From Hyphomonadaceae bacterium (GTDB lineage: Bacteria > Pseudomonadota > Alphaproteobacteria > Caulobacterales > Aquidulcibacteraceae), in NCBI GenBank assembly GCA_019636095.1, contig JAHBYF010000003.1, positions 434,001-498,000 of the forward strand: a stretch of DNA of 64,000 nucleotides, read 5' to 3'. Position numbers and translations under genes: made by a program. How positions within the stretch are numbered: the stretch's first letter is position 1; every line of letters begins with the position of its first letter. Positions 1 to 8,528 of the stretch are shown here, one piece after another. The notes beneath the pieces are model-generated. The model was not told where the DNA came from. It was given only the letters and a program-made list of their open reading frames with translations, and searched no databases.

Positions 1-1159
1 ATCTGGCTTGGAGGCTGACATTGCGCGCGCCCGCACGCGTGTGCAGTCATTGCAGCAACAGCGCCGTTCAACAGCCGCGCCAGCGCCTGCACCCACAAAC
101 AGGGCAGACGTGCAACAGCGCTTGCATGAGCTGGAGCAACAAGCCCGCGAGGCCCGCGCGCTCTATGAGTCGTTCCTTGAGCGCTACCAAAACTCGGCTG
201 ACCAATCGCAACTCAGCGCGCCGACCACGCGCCTGCTCTCGCGCGCAACCCTCCCTGGCCAGCCATCTTCGCCACAGTTGCGCTTTGCGCTACTGATGGC
301 GCTCGCCGCGGCCATCCTCGTTGGTCTTGGCGCCGGCGCCTTCGCCGAATTGTTCGACCAGTCCGTGAAGAATGCCGACGACCTCGAAGCCAAGGTGGGC
401 GTGCAGGCGATCTCATCGATTCCGACAATCTCTAAGCGCATGATGCGCCAGATGCCGCCGGCCGAGCGTCACCCGTCCGGCTATCTGGTCGGGCGGCCAA
501 TGTCGGCATTCACGGAATCGCTGCGCGTCCTTCGCACGGTGATTGTGTATTCAAAGCTCGATCTGTCTTCTAAAGTTGTCGCAGTAACTTCCGCGCTTCC
601 CGACGAAGGCAAGACGACCATTTCGATGTGTCTGGCGCGCGTCGCGGCGATGTCGGGACAGAAGGTCTGTGTCGTTGACTGCGATCTGCGCAAGCAATCA
701 ATCAACGACGTCATCGATATCGAAACCGATGTCGGCATCCTGCAAGTCCTTGCGGGCGAAGCGCCATGGCGCTCGGCGATCGTCAAAGACCCCAACTCAG
801 ATGCACACGTGTTGCCCATCGCCGCCTCTGGCTTCACGCCGCGCGACGTGTTCGGCTCCGACGCCATGGGCAACCTGATTTCAGAATTGCGCGCCCACTA
901 CGATCTCGTGATCCTCGATTGCGCGCCCATCCTGGCGGTGGCGGAGACTCGCATCGTCGTCGGCCGCGCCGACACCACCGTGCTGGTTGCGCGCGCTGGC
1001 CGCACCCACATTGGCGCAATGCGAGCCGCTGTCGCTCAGACCGAAGCAGCAGGCGGCAACATCCTTGGGATTGCCCTGAACTACGTGCTGCCGCGCTGGC
1101 AGTCGTACACGGACTCCCTCTACTTCAATGAATCGAAGTCCTACTACAGCGTCTCGTAA
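1..1159 (+). CDS. Wzz/BY-kinase polysaccharide tyrosine autokinase, C-terminal part (5' truncated by window)
   Basis: The frame is open to the window edge, so the true start lies upstream. The visible part begins in a coiled-coil region typical of the Wzz periplasmic domain. A membrane segment follows (LRFALLMALAAAILVGLGAG), then a CpsD/CapB ATPase domain with Walker A (SALPDEGKTT), Walker A' (VVDCDLR) and Walker B (LVILDCAP). It ends in a Tyr-rich tail (YTDSLYF, SYYSVS), the autophosphorylation cluster of BY-kinases. In this family the kinase controls chain length and export of exopolysaccharide through cycles of tail phosphorylation. All ATPase motifs look intact. A full-length paralogue lies at 16463-18655. 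Confidence 0.93.
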   Translation, partial: SGLEADIARARTRVQSLQQQRRSTAAPAPAPTNRADVQQRLHELEQQAREARALYESFLERYQNSADQSQLSAPTTRLLSRATLPGQPSSPQLRFALLMALAAAILVGLGAGAFAELFDQSVKNADDLEAKVGVQAISSIPTISKRMMRQMPPAERHPSGYLVGRPMSAFTESLRVLRTVIVYSKLDLSSKVVAVTSALPDEGKTTISMCLARVAAMSGQKVCVVDCDLRKQSINDVIDIETDVGILQVLAGEAPWRSAIVKDPNSDAHVLPIAASGFTPRDVFGSDAMGNLISELRAHYDLVILDCAPILAVAETRIVVGRADTTVLVARAGRTHIGAMRAAVAQTEAAGGNILGIALNYVLPRWQSYTDSLYFNESKSYYSVS

Positions 1160-1160
1160 A

Positions 1161-1904
1161 TTACGGCTGTGAGCGGCGGCGCACGACTATTCCGCTCGTG
1201 CTCTGCCCCGGCGCTCCGCGCGTGAAACTCGGATTCCAAAGTTCTTCGCGGCGATCGAAAATCGAACGCAAGCCATCCCAGAAGATCAGCGCGTCGGTCG
1301 TGAGCGCCCACGACATCGCGTAAATCTTGTATTGGCTCGGGTCGCCGCTGCCACCGATAATGGTGCTGATGCCCACGATCCCGGGGCGCGCGCTGAGATA
1401 GTAGCGCCGGGCCGATTTCATAGGTTCAAGCTGCTCACGCGCGAGCGGCGTCGGCCCCACCAGGGCCATGTCGCCCCGAATGACATTGAAGAGCTGCGGC
1501 AACCGCTCAAGGACGCTGCCCCATTTTGCCCGGCGCGACCGAGCCTTCGCCGGATCGTTGGCGATCTCATCCGCCTTCGCTACGGGCGCCAGACGCAAAG
1601 AGAAGCACTGAAACGCGCGACCGCCATACCCAACGCGTTCATGCGAGAGAAACACCGGCGAACGGTCGCGCAGCTTGGCGACGCCGGCTGCAATCAGCAT
1701 GACAGGTAGCCACGCCGGCGCCGTGACAATCGCAATCAAGAGATCAATCAAGCGCTTTCCAACGCCGCCGAGCATGGAATCGTACGAGACAATCGGAGAA
1801 CTCGCCAAATCGCGACGAAGTCCAGCTTCGAATGTTGTACTCGGTTGCTCCGCATTCTGCGGTCCCTGCGGCTCTGGCGAGCCACTGGGCAACTGGATGA
1901 GCAT
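1161..1904 (-). CDS. Divergent bacterial sugar-transferase-fold protein, probably catalytically inactive
   Basis: 247 aa. It has the fold signature of polyprenyl-phosphate sugar-phosphate transferases (WcaJ/PglC type): an N-terminal hydrophobic re-entrant segment (LIDLLIAIVTAPAWLPVMLI), then the ERVGYGGRAF block and RLPQLFNVIRGDMALVGP. Key residues are changed. The KFRTM motif reads SLRLA, the catalytic Asp-Glu dyad before LPQL reads Glu-Arg, and GPRP reads GPTP. The intact paralogue at 15479-16264 keeps all three. The ATG has a good AGGA-type site just upstream. It is divergent from the BY-kinase-like gene at 2188 and convergent, 1 bp away, with the truncated kinase. A regulatory or scaffold role is inference; altered chemistry is the alternative. 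Confidence 0.85.
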   Translation of the reverse strand: MLIQLPSGSPEPQGPQNAEQPSTTFEAGLRRDLASSPIVSYDSMLGGVGKRLIDLLIAIVTAPAWLPVMLIAAGVAKLRDRSPVFLSHERVGYGGRAFQCFSLRLAPVAKADEIANDPAKARSRRAKWGSVLERLPQLFNVIRGDMALVGPTPLAREQLEPMKSARRYYLSARPGIVGISTIIGGSGDPSQYKIYAMSWALTTDALIFWDGLRSIFDRREELWNPSFTRGAPGQSTSGIVVRRRSQP

Positions 1905-2187
1905 GGCGTTTCCTGACCTCTCGTCGCTCGCACGATTAAGAACGTTCCGCGAGAAACTGCAATCTCCTCAGGTCTTTCATATGGTTATTTTTCGCCATTC
2001 ACTCACATAAAGCCATGCCTCGCGCTCCGGGTGGGAAAAACCTGAGCGGCGCAATCCACTGTTGTGGATAACTTCGCCGCCGCGACTAACAAATCTCCTC
2101 GAATTCGCCTGAGTTTTCGCTATAGGCTGTGAATAGCTGATGGGAACGAGACACGCGCGCAGACGCTTGTCTCGTGAGGAGTACTTG

Positions 2188-3228
2188 GTGACAGCACCCA
2201 TGACGGGCGATCGGTCTCGGTATCAAGAACCGGGCGCGCTGGGAGCCGCGACTCTGCGTTCGCGCCGGCTGCCATCCAAGTCGCTCGTGCTTGGACGTCT
2301 CCGCCGCGGCGTGCGTCGGCAATGGTGGTTGTTTGCGGTTATCGCCCTACTCGTCTCGGTTGCTGGAATTAGCTACGACCTGAGCGGGGGCGTGCGACCG
2401 CTAAGCGCGCTCATCTTTTGGGGACCCGTCGCCATAGCCACGGCTTTGGTGGTGACCTCCCTCCGCGAACTCGCGCGCAACACGGTCACCTCGCTCTCAA
2501 GCTTTGGCAAAAATCGCGGCTTCGCGATCTTGGGGGCGGCGCCCGAACTCACGACCCGCGCCCTGCGTCAACTGCCGCCAGACAAGCGCTCACCGCTGGG
2601 TTGCCTTGCCTTTCAACCTGCTTCGGCGTTTTCAACCGCCTTCCGAGATTTGCAGAACGCCATTTCAAAAGATGGCGTCGTGGCATTCGCTGGGGCCGTC
2701 GCGAATGAAGGCGCTTCCACCGTCGCGCTCTGCGCTGCGATTGCCGCCGGTCAACAAGGCCGCTCCGTGGTGGTGATCGACTGCGACCTTCGCCGCCGTT
2801 CGCTCACGCGGTCCCTCGGCTTCGACCCGGACGAAGGCCTGATCGACGCGTGCGAAGAACCGAACCAATGGCAGAATTTCGTGGGCGAGGAAGACGAGAC
2901 CGCGCTCCATTTCATTCCCGCCTCTCGGGTGCGCAGTCCCTGGCGCAATGTCGCGTCGGCGCCTGGTTTCAAAGAACTGATCATGCGCCTGCGCCAGCAC
3001 TACGAACTGATCGTCTTGGACTGCCCGCCTGTGCTTGTCGGCGCCGACGGCGCGCTGACTGCCGGCATGGCAGATAAGAGCGTCCTGGTGACCGCCTGGG
3101 ACAGAACGCCCATTTCGGCGGTGCGCCGCGCCATGGCGGCGCTGCAACGCCGTCCCCGTGCTCAGACCGCAGTCTACGTCAATCGCGTTCCACCGGAATA
3201 TCGCTTCGGTCGTTTGCGGGGGGACTGA
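2188..3228 (+). CDS. BY-kinase-like P-loop membrane protein with degenerate Walker A (pseudokinase)
   Basis: About 346 aa. Two hydrophobic segments near residues 40-90 are followed by a CpsD-type ATPase fold. Walker A' (VVVIDCDLR) and Walker B (LIVLDCPP) are present. Walker A reads ANEGASTVAL, so the invariant Lys of GK(S/T) is Ala. The coding sequence ends without a Tyr cluster, and there is no Wzz periplasmic domain between the membrane segments. I chose the GTG at 2188 because AGGAG lies 6 nt before it; the ATG at 2140 has no visible ribosome-binding site. Its last 50 bp overlap the convergent Hsp70-like gene. Probably a non-catalytic partner of the true autokinases. Confidence 0.85.
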   Translation: MTAPMTGDRSRYQEPGALGAATLRSRRLPSKSLVLGRLRRGVRRQWWLFAVIALLVSVAGISYDLSGGVRPLSALIFWGPVAIATALVVTSLRELARNTVTSLSSFGKNRGFAILGAAPELTTRALRQLPPDKRSPLGCLAFQPASAFSTAFRDLQNAISKDGVVAFAGAVANEGASTVALCAAIAAGQQGRSVVVIDCDLRRRSLTRSLGFDPDEGLIDACEEPNQWQNFVGEEDETALHFIPASRVRSPWRNVASAPGFKELIMRLRQHYELIVLDCPPVLVGADGALTAGMADKSVLVTAWDRTPISAVRRAMAALQRRPRAQTAVYVNRVPPEYRFGRLRGD

Positions 3229-4558
3229 TCCCGCCCCGTGCTGCGAGCATGCTGTCGGGCGCCAAAGCGCCGCCGATGGCGATGGCAAGTTGCGGAAATA
3301 CCGGCGCCAGATTGCCCCTGAACTCGCGGGCATGCGCCCAATCCGGGGTCGCAGGCCGCGGGACGATGCGTGGCCGCGCCGATTCCATCTTTCGCCGGAT
3401 CAAATCCTGAATGAATGGCGACGAGGCGCCGCCACCAACAGCTATGGTTTGCACTTCCGAGCGACCGCGCGCACGAGCATCGTCGCGCACGATGGCCAAC
3501 GCGTGATCGTAGGCCTGCCGCAAGCTCTTCTGAAAATCGCGAAAATCTTCGTCCTTCTCAACATCACGCAGGGCGACCGACACGCTTCGCCCCTGATTGC
3601 GCAAGGTCGCACGGCCGTCCGCCATAACGGCTTCTTTGATGTCGCCCATCTGCCTCATCAAAGTCGTCCAGAGCTCCGTACGCGCATCTGGACGCTTCGC
3701 CCACTTCGCCGCATCGAGCACCTTGTTGGCGATCACTCGATCGATAAAGTCACCGGCCTGTTTCAGCGTTACCCGCGCCTCCGGCAGTTCGATCGTACGC
3801 GGCCCCAGCCGCGCCAGCGCCGCAATATCAGTGGTGCCAGCGCCCATGTCGACGACGATCATGTGCGATCCCGAACCCTCGAGCCCAACGGAGGTGTACG
3901 CCGCCGCCGCTGTCGCTTCGAAGATCAGCCCCATCTCTAGTGACTCAGCTTGCTCGGTCGCGCTTGGCAAAGCGTCGCTGATCGTCTTCAACGACAGGCC
4001 ATCAGGCGAGAGAATGCGCTTCCCGACCGCTGCGCGAAACGCCTCCGCCTCACCGAAAAGCCGCACGATCACATCGTGCATCCCGGCGCTGTCGCCGCCG
4101 CGCCAAGCAGGGGCCGCGTAGCGGCGCGTGAACGTCCCGCCCTGCGCGAGCATCGGATCGCTCACTATCGCGCGCTCAACAGACGCCAGCAGATAGGCAA
4201 GATAGAGCACGATCAAATCGCGCATCTGGAAGACACGATGCGGATCAATTGTCGTTGGCGCGTTGGTGTTCAGAGCGCGGTCAAGATCGCTAACGCTGAG
4301 CAGCGTCTTGAAGGAGCGCAACGCGGCGCGCTTGTTGTCAGCTTGCGCGTCCGCCTCTTCCAGCGCTACGCGCCCAAACAGGACGCGATCCTCATCCACG
4401 AACACTGCGCTATCGAGCAGGAACGTGTTCTGCCCTTCGGGGCTAAGCATAAGGGGACGCACCGTCGCTGGATCGAACCGCGACCAAGCTCCCGCCGGCG
4501 CCACGGCCGCCTTCGAATACGCCGTGCCGAAATCGATACAGAGCGTCCAATCGCTCAT
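3179..4558 (-). CDS. Hsp70/actin-fold ATPase without substrate-binding domain
   Basis: 459 aa, the size of a nucleotide-binding domain alone. The phosphate-1 motif (IDFGTAYSKAAV), phosphate-2 motif (VVDMGAGTTDIA) and adenosine motif (IAVGGGASSPFIQDL) of the Hsp70/actin superfamily are visible. No DnaK-type substrate-binding domain follows, so it is not DnaK. Its start overlaps the stop of the Lys-rich gene upstream (ATGA at 4555-4558), which suggests coupled translation and a working pair. The C-terminus overlaps the 3' end of the convergent BY-kinase-like gene by 50 bp. It is probably a cytoplasmic chaperone-like ATPase; the client is unknown. Confidence 0.88.
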   Translation of the reverse strand: MSDWTLCIDFGTAYSKAAVAPAGAWSRFDPATVRPLMLSPEGQNTFLLDSAVFVDEDRVLFGRVALEEADAQADNKRAALRSFKTLLSVSDLDRALNTNAPTTIDPHRVFQMRDLIVLYLAYLLASVERAIVSDPMLAQGGTFTRRYAAPAWRGGDSAGMHDVIVRLFGEAEAFRAAVGKRILSPDGLSLKTISDALPSATEQAESLEMGLIFEATAAAAYTSVGLEGSGSHMIVVDMGAGTTDIAALARLGPRTIELPEARVTLKQAGDFIDRVIANKVLDAAKWAKRPDARTELWTTLMRQMGDIKEAVMADGRATLRNQGRSVSVALRDVEKDEDFRDFQKSLRQAYDHALAIVRDDARARGRSEVQTIAVGGGASSPFIQDLIRRKMESARPRIVPRPATPDWAHAREFRGNLAPVFPQLAIAIGGALAPDSMLAARGGISPPANDRSDIPVERD

Positions 4559-4971
4559 GAGCGCTTCTTCCGACTTACGCGGCCAACACGCGGCTTGGTC
4601 AGCACCTCGCCTCCCCGTGTCACGCCACGCGCCTGGATACGGATCGTCTTCGGCGTTTTCGCGACAGCTTCATTCAGGTCATGCGCATCCGGATCGTAGG
4701 TAAGCTCATCTTCCAGCGAACCCAAACGGGCGAGGCCACGCTTGCGTGCAGCGCGCGATAGCGCTTGCCCCAGCCGCTCAAGAGCGTCCTTGCGCGCGCG
4801 CGCGCCTTCCGCGGTCTGTGTTTCGTCGAAGTCTGCCAAGGCCTGCGCAAGCGCTGCATCCGCTTCAGCCCAAGCCGCCTCGGCGAGCGCGTCAGTCAGT
4901 GAAACGCCCTGCGCCGCGCGTTGCCGCGCGGCGCTTTTTTTGGACTTGGATTTCTTATCCCCCGCGGACAT
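4555..4971 (-). CDS. Small Lys/Arg-rich, Ala-rich helical protein coupled to the Hsp70-like ATPase
   Basis: 138 aa, no family recognised. The N-terminus is very basic (KKSKSKKSA). A long Ala/Glu-rich helix-prone middle follows, and the tail is again basic (GRVSRKKRS). There is no signal peptide or membrane segment, so it is probably cytoplasmic. It is translationally coupled (ATGA) to the Hsp70-like gene, so a co-chaperone or nucleic-acid-binding adaptor is plausible. This is inference from position and charge only. Confidence 0.75.
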   Translation of the reverse strand: MSAGDKKSKSKKSAARQRAAQGVSLTDALAEAAWAEADAALAQALADFDETQTAEGARARKDALERLGQALSRAARKRGLARLGSLEDELTYDPDAHDLNEAVAKTPKTIRIQARGVTRGGEVLTKPRVGRVSRKKRS

Positions 4972-5007
4972 CGTTCAAGCTCACGCCCAACGCCGCCCGC
5001 GCACTGC

Positions 5008-6237
5008 TTATAGGCGCAGCGTCAGGCCAAGCGTCGCCTGGTTCACCTCGTAGTCGCGGTACGCCGGGGAATCAACTTCGTCGTGCTCATAACGGAAGCG
5101 CACCGCGGCGTTGCGATTGAGCATGTAGTCGGCACCCAACTCCCACTCGTTGTAATCGTCGTTGCGCGGGATCGTCTCGTAGTCGCGGCTGCCGAAGCGC
5201 GCAGCGCCGGTGAGGATCACATTACGAAGCAGTTCGTGGTCGACGCGGAGGCCGTATTCCTCGGTGATATAGGGCTCGCCGGAGAAGGCGCCGATCTGGT
5301 CATCGGCGTCGCGACGCGCCGTCAGCGTGACAGTCGTGAGCTGCGTCACATACCACTCGACATTGCCCTCAACAGCAACGCCATCGAATGTGCCGGCGAC
5401 GCCAGCATAATCGCGCTCAAAATGACCAACCGAAATCTCGCCACGCATAAGATCCGTGTTGAGCGAGAGCCCGACCATATAAGCTTGGCCGTCGGAATCG
5501 AATTGCGGTGCGTTGTCGTAATCGCGCTCGTCGACGGTGGCGGAAAGCAACACCCCGACTCGCGGGCTCAACTCGGCTTCGATACGGCCACGTAGAGCGC
5601 TTTCATCGTTGTCGCGGAACGACTGTACGCCGTCGTAGTCATAGTTGCTGTTGCTGGCGTCGAGGCTTGCCGTGAAGCGCGCGAAGCGATGCGTGATGCC
5701 GATGCCAGTATCCATCCGGTCATACTCGACTGGATCACCGACGAAGGGCGAGTCCGGATCGGTACGGGGCGAGACTTCATGCGACGAACGCGCCGAGCCG
5801 TGGATCGAGGTGTTCTGGTCAATGTCGAACCGACCGGTGGCGCGGATATAGTGCGTGTCGGCGTCTTCGTTCGAGAAGTCCTCATGGCTGAGGAAGGTAG
5901 CGCCGGCGTCGAAGGCGAGCGCATGCCGTGACCAATCTGACGACAGAGCCACAGTCGGCGAGACCGCATAGATCAGGTCGCTGACATCACTCGGCGCGCC
6001 ATCCGGGGCCGCGAAGAGGTTGTCGGTGCTGGTGATCGCGAGATCGAGCGAAGCGTTCAGGTTGAACGCGCCCAGGCGACGGCCAGGAGCGTCATATTCG
6101 GGACGATCACGGTCACGCACGGAGACGCTGTCTTCGCGCCCCGTGTTTTGACCTTGTTGTGTCTGAGCGGCTGCGTGAACAGGCGCCAGAACGATAAGCG
6201 ACGCCGCAAACAGCGAAGCGAAAGGATTGATACGCAA
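5008..6237 (-). CDS. Outer-membrane beta-barrel protein of the polysaccharide locus
   Basis: About 409 aa when started at the TTG at 6237. This start gives a clean signal peptide (RINPFASLFAASLIVLAP, then HAAAQ) and has GGGGGA just upstream. The frame runs 58 codons further upstream, but that part is hydrophilic and would bury the signal peptide. The mature part alternates polar and aromatic residues in many beta-strands and ends in LGLTLRL, typical of outer-membrane barrels of the BBP2-type family found in exopolysaccharide loci. It probably helps secrete or anchor the polysaccharide. Exact role not shown. Confidence 0.82.
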   Translation of the reverse strand: MRINPFASLFAASLIVLAPVHAAAQTQQGQNTGREDSVSVRDRDRPEYDAPGRRLGAFNLNASLDLAITSTDNLFAAPDGAPSDVSDLIYAVSPTVALSSDWSRHALAFDAGATFLSHEDFSNEDADTHYIRATGRFDIDQNTSIHGSARSSHEVSPRTDPDSPFVGDPVEYDRMDTGIGITHRFARFTASLDASNSNYDYDGVQSFRDNDESALRGRIEAELSPRVGVLLSATVDERDYDNAPQFDSDGQAYMVGLSLNTDLMRGEISVGHFERDYAGVAGTFDGVAVEGNVEWYVTQLTTVTLTARRDADDQIGAFSGEPYITEEYGLRVDHELLRNVILTGAARFGSRDYETIPRNDDYNEWELGADYMLNRNAAVRFRYEHDEVDSPAYRDYEVNQATLGLTLRL

Positions 6238-6518
6238 GGTTTCCCCCAAGCCGCCAGGCTCACCTGGAGATCCAGATGATAAGAGTGAACGCCTCAGGAT
6301 TCGCTGCTGTTGGCTCAGATCGCAACGCATTGCGCTCGCAGCGGGAATTTCCGCTGTGGATTGATTAACGCGCTGATGACGACCGGCCATGTGCTGCTCC
6401 AATGCCGCCACACGAAGCGGCGAAATGGGCGATACAGTGCCGCATCGCGGTTAATCGAACGCAACCGGCGGGCGCGGTAATGGGTTGGTAAAATTCGAGA
6501 ATTTCAGAGACCTCGCGC

Positions 6519-7868
6519 CTACGACGCCGAGGCGGCCCCCTCCGGCTTCTTGTTGTAGGCGCGATAGACCATCTCTGACGGCGGCCCGACGAGGAATTTC
6601 TCGGCGCCGTCGTTCAACGCCTGTCCGTACACTTCCATCGCGCCATCGAAGGCGTCGATGGTCTGATCAATGTCTGCATCCTTGTGCGCGTACGAGACCA
6701 CGATGGACGGAGCGATGACCCCGCGCTTGATCAGCTCTTGCAGCAAGACACAGCGGTACGCCTGACTTGGCTTCTTGTCCGGATCGGTGGTGCCGAATAC
6801 GGCGTTTGACGGCATGCCCATGACCGTGACGTGCTCATGAACACCCCGCGCCCGCGCCGCCTGCGCAATGCCTGTCATCAGCCGCTTACCGGCGCGAACC
6901 ATGTGCTCGATCACCGGCTCGTTCTTATAGACGTCCATCGTCGCCATCATCGCGGCGAGGCCGTGGGTTTCGCCGCCGTGCGTGGTCGACATCAGGAACA
7001 CGCGGGGTTTGTCCCACTGCTCCAGATCGCCCAGGCGCATGAACTCGCGTTTGCCAACCAGCGCCGACACGGAGAAGCCGTTGGCGATGGCCTTGCCCCA
7101 GGTCGAGAGATCCGGGTCGATGTCATACATGTGCTGCGCGCCGTAATTGTGCAGGCGAAAGCCGGAAATCATCTCGTCTAGAATGAAGAGCGCGCCGTCT
7201 TCGTGCGCCAGACGCTTGAGCTCGTGAAGGAAGTTATCCTTCGGGTCTACACCGCGCGTCGGCTCGAGGATAAAGCCCGCGATCTGCTTCGGGTACTTCG
7301 CCAGCAGCGCTTTCACGCTGTCGATGTCGTTATACTTGAACTTCACCGTCAGATCGGTGACCGCCTGCGGCACGCCGCCATTGATCGGCGTGGTGCCGAT
7401 GAACCAATCATCGACCGCGAAGAACGGGTGATCGCCGCAGATCGCGATAATATCGCGGCCCGTATAGGCGCGCGCGATTTTGACGGCGCCCGAAGTGGCG
7501 TCCGAACCATCCTTTGAGAACTTCACCATCTCCGCGTTCGGTATCATCGAGAGGAATTTTTCCGCCGCCGCGACTTCGATCGCCGCCGGACGCGTGAAGT
7601 TCACGCCGTTTTCCAGCTCAGTGCGCACCGCCGCGAGCACAGGCTCATACGCATGGCCGAGCGTGACGGCGCGGTTGCCCATGCCGTACTCAATGTATTC
7701 GTTGCCGTCAGCATCCCACGCACGGCAACCCTTGCCGCGCACGATATGTCCCGGCGCCAGCAGCGGATACTGGTCATCGCCCTTGGCATAGGTGTGCGCG
7801 CCGCCCGGAATGAGGTGTTGACCCTTCGCGCGCAGTACATTGGATTTCTCAAACCCGCGATGGGCCAT
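6519..7868 (-). CDS. Class-III PLP aminotransferase, glutamate-1-semialdehyde-aminomutase-like
   Basis: 449 aa from the ATG at 7868, which has AGGGAAGA about 8 nt upstream. The longer frame to 7934 would overlap the deacetylase gene. Class-III fold with the PLP-binding Lys in STWGKAIANG and the LDEMISGFR block before it. Although hemL-like, it is followed by no haem gene and sits 11 bp after a PIG-L deacetylase and a glucose-1-phosphate cytidylyltransferase. A role as a sugar aminotransferase in making a nucleotide-linked amino sugar is therefore more likely than haem synthesis. This is contextual inference. Confidence 0.88.
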   Translation of the reverse strand: MAHRGFEKSNVLRAKGQHLIPGGAHTYAKGDDQYPLLAPGHIVRGKGCRAWDADGNEYIEYGMGNRAVTLGHAYEPVLAAVRTELENGVNFTRPAAIEVAAAEKFLSMIPNAEMVKFSKDGSDATSGAVKIARAYTGRDIIAICGDHPFFAVDDWFIGTTPINGGVPQAVTDLTVKFKYNDIDSVKALLAKYPKQIAGFILEPTRGVDPKDNFLHELKRLAHEDGALFILDEMISGFRLHNYGAQHMYDIDPDLSTWGKAIANGFSVSALVGKREFMRLGDLEQWDKPRVFLMSTTHGGETHGLAAMMATMDVYKNEPVIEHMVRAGKRLMTGIAQAARARGVHEHVTVMGMPSNAVFGTTDPDKKPSQAYRCVLLQELIKRGVIAPSIVVSYAHKDADIDQTIDAFDGAMEVYGQALNDGAEKFLVGPPSEMVYRAYNKKPEGAASAS

Positions 7869-7879
7869 CGTCGTCTTCC

Positions 7880-8527
7880 CTATTTCAAAAGCAATTTGCG
7901 CGCGAAGAACGCTTCCGCGTAACGCTCGCGGCACTCGACGCCCCGCAGGCGTGCAAGCCCGCGGAAGGTTTCATCGTCAAACCAAGCCTTGGAACGCTGC
8001 GTGCCAAAGTGCTTGTGCAAGAGCTCAATCTTCTTCGCGAGCACGTCTTCGGAGAGCGGCACGTAAACGTTCGGTTGCCCGAGATCGCCATCCCACTTGG
8101 GAATTTCGTACTCGAGGATCAGGTGATCGCGGAACGTATTCCACGCCAGCTCGCAGACCATGCGATGATCCTGGTGCGCGTCGTTGCGCTGGTGACAGAG
8201 CACGACGTCCGGCTTCTCCAGCCGCTTCAGCCCTTCGACCCAATCCTTCACCGCCGTGCGTTCGGCAGGAAAGTACCCGTCGCGGAACTGACCCAGGTGA
8301 ATATCCGCACGCGCCGCGCCGCTGAGAAACTCCAAAGCGCTGGCGCGCGCTTCATCGGCGCGTTCGCCCGGCGCCGAGAGCGCGCACCACTCGACCGAGA
8401 CCTCAGCGCCAGACGCAATCCACGAGAGGATTGCGCCGCCGGCGCCGATTTCGATGTCATCGGAATGCGCACCGAGCGCCAACACGCGCAGCGTCTTGCC
8501 CGGCCGTGCGAGGTCGAGCGCAAGCAT
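7880..8527 (-). CDS. PIG-L family N-acetyl-sugar deacetylase
   Basis: 215 aa. The metal-binding motif reads AHSDDIEIG (usual form AHPDDxExG), and a second His block (CHQRNDAHQDHR) lies mid-protein. The family removes acetyl groups from N-acetyl-sugars using Zn. The gene lies 1 nt after the stop of rfbF and 11 nt before the aminotransferase, so the three form an operon. It probably acts on a sugar intermediate of the surface polysaccharide. Confidence 0.9.
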   Translation of the reverse strand: MLALDLARPGKTLRVLALGAHSDDIEIGAGGAILSWIASGAEVSVEWCALSAPGERADEARASALEFLSGAARADIHLGQFRDGYFPAERTAVKDWVEGLKRLEKPDVVLCHQRNDAHQDHRMVCELAWNTFRDHLILEYEIPKWDGDLGQPNVYVPLSEDVLAKKIELLHKHFGTQRSKAWFDDETFRGLARLRGVECRERYAEAFFARKLLLK

Positions 8528-8528
8528 C

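Noticed and set aside
3179..4558. dnaK
   Set aside because: The protein stops after the nucleotide-binding domain and has no DnaJ/GrpE neighbours.
6519..7868. hemL (haem biosynthesis) for the class-III aminotransferase
   Set aside because: The fold is similar, but the operon consists of sugar genes only; no haem gene is near.
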